Assembly (NCBI GenBank): GCA_937125455.1
Contig: CAKZLK010000003.1
Span: 1 to 64,000, forward strand
Direction of reading: 5' to 3'
Source: an uncultured Aequorivita sp.
GTDB taxonomy: Bacteria; Bacteroidota; Bacteroidia; Flavobacteriales; Flavobacteriaceae
DNA length: 64,000 nucleotides
How positions within the stretch are numbered: position 1 is the first letter of the stretch; the number at the start of each line of letters is the position of its first letter. Below the pieces are notes generated by a model. The model made no database searches and was not told the origin of the DNA. It saw nothing but the letters and a program-made list of their open reading frames with translations. Below, piece after piece: positions 57,671 through 64,000 of this stretch. A program made the position numbers and the translations under genes.

Positions 57671-58464
57671 TCTTCTGATTTGTATACTATTGTATCACCG
57701 GCAACCTTAATGATGAGATTTCCAGATGGATCAAAAGAAGCATCAGCAACGTTTCCGGAGGTGTCCATATATTTCACCACCTTATCCATAACGATTATTT
57801 TTCCCTTCAAAAGTAATCCGTCTGCTGCACTGGCAGATTCTTCATATAAGGAATAGCCCTCTGCTGTTTTCCGAAGTAAATATGTTTTTCCAGAATTTGA
57901 ATAGTTAGAAAATTTCGCATCTGGAAGTAAATTTCCTGAAACTCTTGAAACCTTTGGTTTTGTAAGCTCATCCATTGCCGAATTAATTTTCGCATCTTCT
58001 GAAACTTTTACATTGGCTATCTCATTGTTTAAAATAACTACATCTTTTTGTTTTACATGTAAAGCTTCAATACTATTAAATGACTTCCGAAGGGCATCTT
58101 GATAAGATTTATCATACTCTTTATATTTGCTTTTACCTTCTTGCCCCCTGTATATTTCTTTATTATTACAATCCTTCAAAACAACTTGAAGCTTTGTTCC
58201 AAACAAGCTTTTTAACTCCTCCACATCTGCATATAAGCCATTGCATCGATTTGCATTGGGTGCCGAGTCTGCCAAATAGGCATTGAACCCATATTTTTCA
58301 AAATAAAACTGTGTCATCGAATTAATTTGATATTGGTCTTGCCCTTTTTGAAAATCAAATTGTTCTGGAACGATAACATAACTGTAATCGCTCAAATTTG
58401 TGTTTTGGGAAATTGCACTGGTGGCAAGTAAAAAAGCAAGGGAAAGCATTAAAAAACGTGTCAT
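57667..58464 (-). CDS. Secreted protein of unknown function, envelope operon gene 3
   Basis: 265 residues with a signal peptide (1-19, SAIS-QN). A small alpha/beta region (about 25-120, YVIVPEQFDFQKGQDQYQIN, then LADSAPNANRCNGLYADVEE) precedes a linker and a beta-rich C-terminal half with TSGNVADASFDPSGNLIIKV. No catalytic motif is recognised. Start and stop overlap both neighbours by 4 bp (ATGA with the DUF5723 gene), so it is translationally coupled in an operon of three. Confidence 0.75.
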   Translation of the reverse strand: MTRFLMLSLAFLLATSAISQNTNLSDYSYVIVPEQFDFQKGQDQYQINSMTQFYFEKYGFNAYLADSAPNANRCNGLYADVEELKSLFGTKLQVVLKDCNNKEIYRGQEGKSKYKEYDKSYQDALRKSFNSIEALHVKQKDVVILNNEIANVKVSEDAKINSAMDELTKPKVSRVSGNLLPDAKFSNYSNSGKTYLLRKTAEGYSLYEESASAADGLLLKGKIIVMDKVVKYMDTSGNVADASFDPSGNLIIKVAGDTIVYKSED

Positions 58465-59876
58465 TCTTCGTCAATTATTATATTAAATCCTAATTGTAAA
58501 GATACACTTTTTGCCTTTGCCAAATTACTATACTTTATGAGGTTATCCGCTGCAATGTAAAAATTGACTTTTCCAAGATCTGCTGAAAGTCCCAAACCAA
58601 CATTTGTAAATGAATAGGAATCTACCGTGTAAGTAGCTTTTGCAGAAAGATATTCAGTAAGTCTTCTAAAGTAAAAAAGAGTTCCGGCCATCTGAGGTCC
58701 TTTGGGTCTAAAAATGGAATAAAACTGAAGTCCTACATTTTGCTTGTGAAGTTTATTTCCACCGGGATTTAAACAATCACAAGCGCCAGTGGCATTAAAA
58801 CTACCAAAACCAAAGCTCAAGCCGGCATTGAATTTCATTGGTCTAAATTGCGTATACTTATTGTACAGGGTGTCTATAGGTATCTCTCGCTCTACCTCAT
58901 TCTCAAGATCATCATAGTATGGAAAAGTTGACTCACCTTGGTTTAAAGGTGGGAATATAAGGTTAATTCCATCTAAGGTATATGTGCCATGTGCACGATA
59001 ACTTTCAACATCTTTTGAGTGAAAAATAGCACCAATATCTAACGCGCTTACTGTCAAACTCCAGGCTTCATTTATCTCATATGTAAATCCTACATCCACT
59101 CCTACTCCAATATTGCCACCAAAAAAAGCACGTCCCAAAATTTCACTTGTTACTTGTCCTGATCCGTCCAAATCACGCAACGATGCGTAACCCGAAGTTT
59201 CAACCGAAACATCAGCACTTTCAACAGTATGCTCATAAATATTTTCTGAATTCTCATCTCCCAAACGGGTTACAAAGGTCCCGGAATTGTTCACGCTCCT
59301 GTAACTGAACATACTGGAATATAGTTTCAACCGAGCGCCAACAGTTAGTTTTTTATTTATCGTTTTGTTCAACCCAAAGTGGTAAACAGTCATAAAATCA
59401 CCAGTTGTACTGATTTCGCCTAAATCAAATTGATAGTCCAAATAGTCTTGGTTTCCTTCCCAAGCCAAAATCGCTAAATCTCTAGGGAAATAAGCAATAA
59501 AATCAAATTCTTGATAAATACCACCAGAAAAATAAATTTCGTTTTTTGCACGCCAACCAAAATTGATGAGTTCCAATTGCTGTGTAGCAGTGAAAAAATC
59601 TGTATTCTTCATTTCAAAAATCTTTCGGGTGATACGGTCATTGATATTGTCATTCCCGTCTTTAAAAATATCGTAAACCGATACACCCGAAGAACCTCCA
59701 TTAAAATGAACTTGGGACAAAAAAGGGATTCCGTAATGCTTTTTATGAAGTACTTTGCTTCCAGGATTTAACATTAATGATTGGGGAATATCATCAAAAC
59801 CATAGAGTATCTGCTTATTTTGAGATATGGCCAATACGCCCACAAGGGATAATATGATAGTTAAAAAATGTTGCAT
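58461..59876 (-). CDS. DUF5723 outer-membrane barrel protein, envelope operon gene 2
   Basis: 471 residues with a signal peptide (1-18, LAIS-QN). The start ILYGFDDIPQSLMLNPGSKV and the later HKKHYGIPFLSQVHFNGGSS match the DUF5723 family of Bacteroidota. Many amphipathic strands and glycine turns suggest a FadL- or PorV-like barrel. PorV-type proteins help T9SS cargo, but this is not shown for DUF5723. It lies 4 bp after the lipoprotein gene and overlaps the next gene by 4 bp. Confidence 0.8.
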   Translation of the reverse strand: MQHFLTIILSLVGVLAISQNKQILYGFDDIPQSLMLNPGSKVLHKKHYGIPFLSQVHFNGGSSGVSVYDIFKDGNDNINDRITRKIFEMKNTDFFTATQQLELINFGWRAKNEIYFSGGIYQEFDFIAYFPRDLAILAWEGNQDYLDYQFDLGEISTTGDFMTVYHFGLNKTINKKLTVGARLKLYSSMFSYRSVNNSGTFVTRLGDENSENIYEHTVESADVSVETSGYASLRDLDGSGQVTSEILGRAFFGGNIGVGVDVGFTYEINEAWSLTVSALDIGAIFHSKDVESYRAHGTYTLDGINLIFPPLNQGESTFPYYDDLENEVEREIPIDTLYNKYTQFRPMKFNAGLSFGFGSFNATGACDCLNPGGNKLHKQNVGLQFYSIFRPKGPQMAGTLFYFRRLTEYLSAKATYTVDSYSFTNVGLGLSADLGKVNFYIAADNLIKYSNLAKAKSVSLQLGFNIIIDEE

Positions 59877-59880
59877 TGTT

Positions 59881-60426
59881 TTAGTATTCCAAAAAGTAGG
59901 TTGTTTTGGATTTTAGATTCAAGGTACCTTCTAGATTTTCATCCGAAGAAGGGATGGTAACCGATACCACAACTTTGTTGGCTTGTGTAAGTTTTAAAAT
60001 ATCTTCGCCCTCAACATCTTCAGTAAATTCAGTAATTACGGGGCTTGCCAGTGTGCCTTGTTCTACAAATGTTCCTGCAACATACGTTGTATCATTAAAT
60101 TCACTCAGAAACTGAAAGTCTACTTGAAAGTTTCGAGAAATGCTATTGGCAAACTTAAAATAGAATTCTGCTCGTTTTAGACTTTCCTGTAGACTACCGT
60201 CATCCAAAAATCGGATTTCAGTTGTATCTCGAACGGTAAAGATTGGATTGGAAGTTATAGTGTCGAAAAATCGATCAGCGTGAAGATCAAAGTATATCAA
60301 ATCTAGCTCAACGATTGGTGTTAGCGCGATATCCTCAGCTTGGTCAAAATTTGTGTCCTGGACACAGGCGGTAAAAAATAGACAAGCAGATACCACCAAA
60401 ATGGGCAGGGATAGGATCTTATTCAT
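59881..60426 (-). CDS. Lipoprotein of unknown function, envelope operon gene 1
   Basis: 181 residues. A lipoprotein signal ends in FFTAC (Cys21). The rest is beta-rich: IVELDLIYFDLHADRFFDTI, then RNFQVDFQFLSEFNDTTYVA and a C-terminal strand SKTTYFLEY. I do not recognise the family. It starts the operon with the DUF5723 barrel and the secreted protein, which suggests the three act together at the envelope. Confidence 0.75.
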   Translation of the reverse strand: MNKILSLPILVVSACLFFTACVQDTNFDQAEDIALTPIVELDLIYFDLHADRFFDTITSNPIFTVRDTTEIRFLDDGSLQESLKRAEFYFKFANSISRNFQVDFQFLSEFNDTTYVAGTFVEQGTLASPVITEFTEDVEGEDILKLTQANKVVVSVTIPSSDENLEGTLNLKSKTTYFLEY

Positions 60427-60475
60427 AAGTGGGGATAGTTTACCTTAAGATAACGATGTTTACCCTTGATTATTA

Positions 60476-61165
60476 CTAAAGATAATTTTTAATCTCAGAA
60501 AGTTCATTTATAGCGAAATAAGGAGGTACTACTTCTTCATTTCTGTAATTAAAGAACAAAGTATGCATTCCTGCTTTTGCCGCGCCCACGATATCCGCTT
60601 CAAAACTATCGCCAATCATTATACTTTTTTTTGGCACTGCGGAAGCTTTTAAAAGAGCAGTTTCAAATATAATGGTATTAGGTTTTTTCACTCCTACCTC
60701 CTCAGAAGTCGTAACAGTATCAAAATACTTTTTAATGCCGCTATTTTGAAGCTTAAGATGCTGGACTTCTTCAAAACCATTGGTAATTATATGAAGATTA
60801 TATTTTCTTGAAAGATATTTAAGGATTTCAGAAGTGCCGATAAAAAGATGGTTGTCCATAGGAAGTTCTTCAATATAGCAAACTGAAAGTGCGTCAATGG
60901 TTTCGAGTGGAAATTTTAAATTAAAAAGATCAAATGTTTCGGTCAATCTTCCCCTGCGGAGTTCTTCTTTGGTAACGAGTTCTTCACGGTATTTTTTCCA
61001 ATAAATCAAATTAATAGGCTCATATTCCTTTAAAAAATCCACCAGCGGAAGCTCGATTCTGTACTTTTGAAAAACCCTTTCAAAAGCTAAACTCGAGTTT
61101 CGATCAAAATCCCAAAGCGTATGATCCAAATCAAAAAAAACATCTTTTATATCACTATTGCGCAT
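60476..61165 (-). CDS. YjjG-type HAD nucleotidase
   Basis: 229 residues of HAD subfamily IA. Motif I is FFDLDHTLWDFDRNS (nucleophile Asp), then the ITNGFEEVQHLKLQNSGI motif II region, the motif III Lys near KKPNTIIFETAL and the acidic motif IV GDSFEADIVGA. YjjG dephosphorylates nucleoside monophosphates, notably non-canonical pyrimidines. It overlaps the deacetylase-like gene by 11 bp. Confidence 0.9.
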   Translation of the reverse strand: MRNSDIKDVFFDLDHTLWDFDRNSSLAFERVFQKYRIELPLVDFLKEYEPINLIYWKKYREELVTKEELRRGRLTETFDLFNLKFPLETIDALSVCYIEELPMDNHLFIGTSEILKYLSRKYNLHIITNGFEEVQHLKLQNSGIKKYFDTVTTSEEVGVKKPNTIIFETALLKASAVPKKSIMIGDSFEADIVGAAKAGMHTLFFNYRNEEVVPPYFAINELSEIKNYL

Positions 61166-62450
61166 ATTCCTGCAGTTTTTCTGAAAAGATACTTCGCCAA
61201 ACTTTATTGTTTTCTGTAGAAGAAAAATCCTTGTTGGAAAAAATCATTGTAAAAGTTCCGTTCACTTCTTCCACCGCCTTAATGGTATTGTTGACCGTTT
61301 TTTCAATATCGGAAGCATATTTTTTCTGAAATGCAAAAGTGGTCATTGCTGCTGGGTGAACAACCAGTGGTGTCTTTATTTCATAATCTAAATCGTAGAA
61401 TAGAAACGGCGTGCAAGTACCCGCCCGAAAACCAACATTGTCCCGAAAGACCATTGTAAAATCTCGCTTTACTTCCAGTTCTACCAAATGGCGATAAATA
61501 TCTGGAAGATTTACCAAGAACTCAGAATTCATTGAGCTTGCAAGAGAACGGTTCGTTATTTCTTCCATTCGTCGTTTTTCGCTTTTTAGCATTTCATAAT
61601 CACTCAAAGAATTGAACGAAAAAATAAGGCCTACTTCTTTGTAGTCAGAGACATACTTTATGAGCATTTTGAATTTCTGCCGATGGGTATTCATGCTTTC
61701 ATTAAACGAAAGTGCATTTCCTAAAAGGAAGAAAACAGTGAGATTGAAATCGCTGCGTGTGCCTTTGTTAACGATCCACTTGAATGTATCTAAGGGATCT
61801 CGTTTTATACCTAAAACTACTTGGGTTCTTGCAATCATATTTCGGAATTTCCCTTGAAAAAAACCATTTACATATCCCACAACAGTCCTGAATATGCCTT
61901 TCTGCTCATAGGCATAAGGCTGGGCAGCTTCAATTACGGGATGTACAGTAAGTTTTTTTGACGGAAAACTCATCTCAGGAAAAGCTTCTAAAAGTTTATC
62001 CTTTAAAATATATGCCCAAATATCCACAATTGGTTGGTGAAGAAACCCTTCTTTAAAAGCCAAACTTTCTGAAGCCATGAAGCGCCCCATTTCGTCCTTT
62101 ACATGAGGTAAATACTCCTCGTAGCGCGAAATCATATAAAAACTTGACGAAAAAATATCAAAAGGCAAGCTACTGGAATTTGAAACCGAAAAAAAACCAT
62201 AGGTACTTTCCCATTTCTTTACTGAAATTTCTATGGCCTCAAAACCCTGTTGTTCCAAAAGTCCATAACTCTGAAAGAAAAGTTCGTTACCCAAAGGCTT
62301 TTTTCCATAGGACATTTTTGGACCAACGTGTGCAATAAATTCTTCAATACCTGAAGTAAAAACTACATCAATACCCAAAATACGCAAACAGATATGCTTG
62401 AAAATATAGGAAATACGGGGGGTAATTTTTTGGGTGTAGATTAAAAGCAT
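61155..62450 (-). CDS. Polysaccharide-deacetylase-like (DUF7033) protein
   Basis: 431 residues. The N-terminal LLIYTQKITPRISYIFKHIC and VVFTSGIEEFIAHVGPKMSY, then PFDIFSSSFYMISRYEEYLP and HQPIVDIWAYILKDKLLEAF match a flavobacterial family annotated with polysaccharide deacetylases. Where the family usually has a metal-binding Asp after PVI, this protein reads HPVIEAAQPYAYEQKG with Glu. FRAGTCTPFLFYDLDYEIKT follows near the C-terminus. Activity is uncertain. It lies 6 bp behind radC and overlaps yjjG, so the three form an operon. Confidence 0.75.
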   Translation of the reverse strand: MLLIYTQKITPRISYIFKHICLRILGIDVVFTSGIEEFIAHVGPKMSYGKKPLGNELFFQSYGLLEQQGFEAIEISVKKWESTYGFFSVSNSSSLPFDIFSSSFYMISRYEEYLPHVKDEMGRFMASESLAFKEGFLHQPIVDIWAYILKDKLLEAFPEMSFPSKKLTVHPVIEAAQPYAYEQKGIFRTVVGYVNGFFQGKFRNMIARTQVVLGIKRDPLDTFKWIVNKGTRSDFNLTVFFLLGNALSFNESMNTHRQKFKMLIKYVSDYKEVGLIFSFNSLSDYEMLKSEKRRMEEITNRSLASSMNSEFLVNLPDIYRHLVELEVKRDFTMVFRDNVGFRAGTCTPFLFYDLDYEIKTPLVVHPAAMTTFAFQKKYASDIEKTVNNTIKAVEEVNGTFTMIFSNKDFSSTENNKVWRSIFSEKLQEYAQ

Positions 62451-62456
62451 AGTGAA

Positions 62457-63152
62457 TTACAGCATATTTTCATCGGCAAAGCTAAAGTACGCTTTTTCAG
62501 TAATTATAAGGTGATCTAGCACTTTTATGTCCAAGCTATCACCTGCTATTTTTAATTTTTTGGTAAGCTGAATATCTGCCTGACTGGGTTTCAATGTACC
62601 CGATGGATGGTTATGTGCCAAAATAATACCCACAGCACCTAGCAGCAAAGCTTCTTTAAAAGCTAAGCGAACATCTACTACCGTTCCTGTAATTCCGCCT
62701 TTGCTAAGTTGTGCGCTCTTTATGACTTTATTTGAATTGTTGAGATAAAGTATCCAAAATTCCTCGTGTGGAAGTTCGCCAATAATGGGTTGCATATATT
62801 CAAAAACAGAATTGCTGGAAGTGATTTTTTTTCGTTCCAAAGCTTCCCCTGCCCTTCTTCTCCGGCCTAATTCCATTGCTGCAGCTATGCTGATTGCTTT
62901 AGCTTCGCCTATTCCCTTAAACTCCATCAATTCAGAAACGGAAAGCCTACCCAATTCGCTTAAATTGTTTCCGACCGATGCTAAAATTCTTTGACTCAGC
63001 GAAACGGCACTTTCGTTTCGGCTACCAGAACCAATTAAAATTGCGACAAGTTCTGCATCACTTAAAGCTATGCGCCCTTTTAGCAAAAGCTTCTCTCGCG
63101 GACGGTCATCCTCGCTCCAGTTTTTTATGGAAAATGAATTGTTTTCTTCCAA
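62457..63152 (-). CDS. radC: RadC-family JAB/MPN-domain protein
   Basis: 231 residues. An N-terminal helix-hairpin-helix region (LLLKGRIALSDAELVAILIG, then LMEFKGIGEAKAISIAAAME) precedes the MPN domain with the metal motif HNHPSGTLKPSQAD. The family was named for DNA repair, but its biochemical role is not settled. It starts the operon with the deacetylase-like gene and yjjG. Confidence 0.93.
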   Translation of the reverse strand: MEENNSFSIKNWSEDDRPREKLLLKGRIALSDAELVAILIGSGSRNESAVSLSQRILASVGNNLSELGRLSVSELMEFKGIGEAKAISIAAAMELGRRRRAGEALERKKITSSNSVFEYMQPIIGELPHEEFWILYLNNSNKVIKSAQLSKGGITGTVVDVRLAFKEALLLGAVGIILAHNHPSGTLKPSQADIQLTKKLKIAGDSLDIKVLDHLIITEKAYFSFADENML

Positions 63153-63283
63153 AATTTTTCTGTTTCCTTAAAGATAATAATGAATGGTTACATAAGAATT
63201 GTTTTTGGGAACAATCTTCCGCTGTGATCTATTTTTTCAATGAATATTGAATAAATTTATTCCTTAATAAAAAATATTAAAAT

Positions 63284-63724
63284 ATGAAATCACTTTTTAA
63301 TGAAGAACCCTATGCCGAAATAAAGAAAAGAATTAATATGCTTAAGCCAAACAGTGAACGTAAGTGGGGAAAAATGGATATTGGCCAAGCACTTCACCAT
63401 TGTCAACAACCGTTGAATGTTTCTTTAGGGAAAGGAAATATAAAAAAGCAGTACTTTCCTTTGGCGTTTCTTTTTAAAAAATCGCTTTACAACGATAAGC
63501 CATGGAGACAAAATTTGCCTACCGCTAGATCTTTTAAAATTTCGGAAAACAAGGATTTCGAAACCGAAAAAGCAGCACTTTTAAAATTAGTTGACGAATT
63601 TCACACAAAGGAAAATCAAATAGAATGGGAGCCACATCCTATTTTTGGAAAATTTACACCGGAACAATGGGGACAAATGCAATACAAACATTTGGATCAT
63701 CATTTAAAACAATTCAGTGTCTAG
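63284..63724 (+). CDS. DUF1569 (DinB-like) protein
   Basis: 146 residues. The N-terminal GKMDIGQALHHCQQPLNVSL and C-terminal GQMQYKHLDHHLKQFSV place His residues at the positions that bind metal in the DinB/YfiT four-helix fold. The reaction is unknown for DUF1569. It is a single gene convergent with the SpoIIAA-like gene. Confidence 0.85.
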   Translation: MKSLFNEEPYAEIKKRINMLKPNSERKWGKMDIGQALHHCQQPLNVSLGKGNIKKQYFPLAFLFKKSLYNDKPWRQNLPTARSFKISENKDFETEKAALLKLVDEFHTKENQIEWEPHPIFGKFTPEQWGQMQYKHLDHHLKQFSV

Positions 63725-63746
63725 AAAAAACTTGATTAAGCTTTTT
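63725..63746. terminator. Candidate bidirectional terminator
   Basis: AAAAAACTT and AAGCTTTTT form an imperfect stem with a one-base bulge around GATT. The right half overlaps the last codons (KKQKA) of the SpoIIAA-like gene. Confidence 0.45.
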
Positions 63747-64000
63747 GTTTTTTCAACCATTCCAAGGCTTCTTGACGTTCATCAAGATGGAAACCTTTTG
63801 TTTTCATCCCAGGAATAATTGAACTAAAAGCCTCAATGGATTTTTCCAACCATTCTTTATCGGTAACTATGGCAACAGTTTTTATATCGCGCCAATAATG
63901 AAGCCCTACTCTAAAATCTTCCCACATAGCCTTAGCTGTATAATTCAACTCATCTATTTCAACAAAAAACTTAATAGTTCCGTGCATTGATTTGTGCTCC
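63736..64000 (-). CDS. Partial SpoIIAA-like (STAS-related) protein, 3' part
   Basis: The frame stays open to the window edge past an internal Met at 63987 (residues EHKS precede it), so the visible 87 residues are only the C-terminal part of a protein of about 120. KFFVEIDELNYTAKAMWEDF and IVTDKEWLEKSIEAFSSIIP are typical of the SpoIIAA-like family. Function is unknown. Confidence 0.8.
   Translation of the reverse strand, partial: EHKSMHGTIKFFVEIDELNYTAKAMWEDFRVGLHYWRDIKTVAIVTDKEWLEKSIEAFSSIIPGMKTKGFHLDERQEALEWLKKQKA

Overview
This is a 64 kb piece of a chromosome from a member of the Bacteroidota, most likely family Flavobacteriaceae. The evidence is an AT-rich sequence, three secreted proteins with C-terminal type IX secretion (T9SS) sorting domains, a SusC/SusD pair, S46 and S9 dipeptidyl peptidases, few Shine-Dalgarno sites, and promoters of the Bacteroidota TTG/TAnnTTTG type. 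No tRNA, rRNA, CRISPR array, prophage or insertion sequence was seen. The species cannot be named from the sequence alone.

Layout. Positions 1-5.6 kb hold a cut-off membrane protein gene, a DUF808 membrane protein, an alpha/beta-hydrolase lipoprotein, outer-membrane phospholipase A (pldA) and a DPP7-type S46 dipeptidyl peptidase. At 5.8-10.4 kb are two divergent T9SS surface protein genes (LRR and FG-GAP). The 430 bp between them carries an (AT)19 microsatellite and a GC-rich palindrome. At 10.7-17.5 kb are envelope and uptake genes: an RluD-type pseudouridine synthase, a PASTA protein, ddl, lpxB, an NlpC/P60 lipoprotein and a comEC-like gene. At 17.5-24 kb are a thioredoxin-like protein and a peptide-scavenging operon (DPP4 plus two POT transporters). 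At 24-30 kb are a DDAH-like hydrolase, gltA, eno, carA and a third T9SS protein gene.

From 30.3 to 47.7 kb runs the complete ribosomal protein supercluster on the minus strand: rpsL-rpsG-fusA-rpsJ, then the S10, spc and alpha clusters through secY, infA, rpmJ and rpoA to rplQ. It has a well-formed promoter at its head and a strong terminator at its end. Two internal gaps hold structured DNA: hairpins between rpsJ and rplC, and a regular heptad-repeat hairpin between rpoA and rplQ.

From 47.8 to 64 kb are a POTRA/beta-barrel outer-membrane protein, a SusC-SusD-lipoprotein operon, rlmB, a rhomboid protease, rarA, a three-gene envelope operon of unknown role (lipoprotein, DUF5723 barrel, secreted protein), the radC-deacetylase-yjjG operon, a DUF1569 protein and a cut-off SpoIIAA-like gene.

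How the genes fit together: DPP7 and DPP4 cut dipeptides from proteins and two POT carriers import them, which fits a protein-degrading marine or sediment heterotroph. pldA, lpxB, ddl, PASTA, SusCD and the T9SS cargo are envelope and surface functions. No complete undescribed system stands out. The best leads are the heptad hairpin at 30882-30950, the T9SS gene flanked by duplicated terminators at 29.1-30.3 kb, the microsatellite between two surface-protein genes, and the unknown envelope operon at 57.7-60.4 kb.
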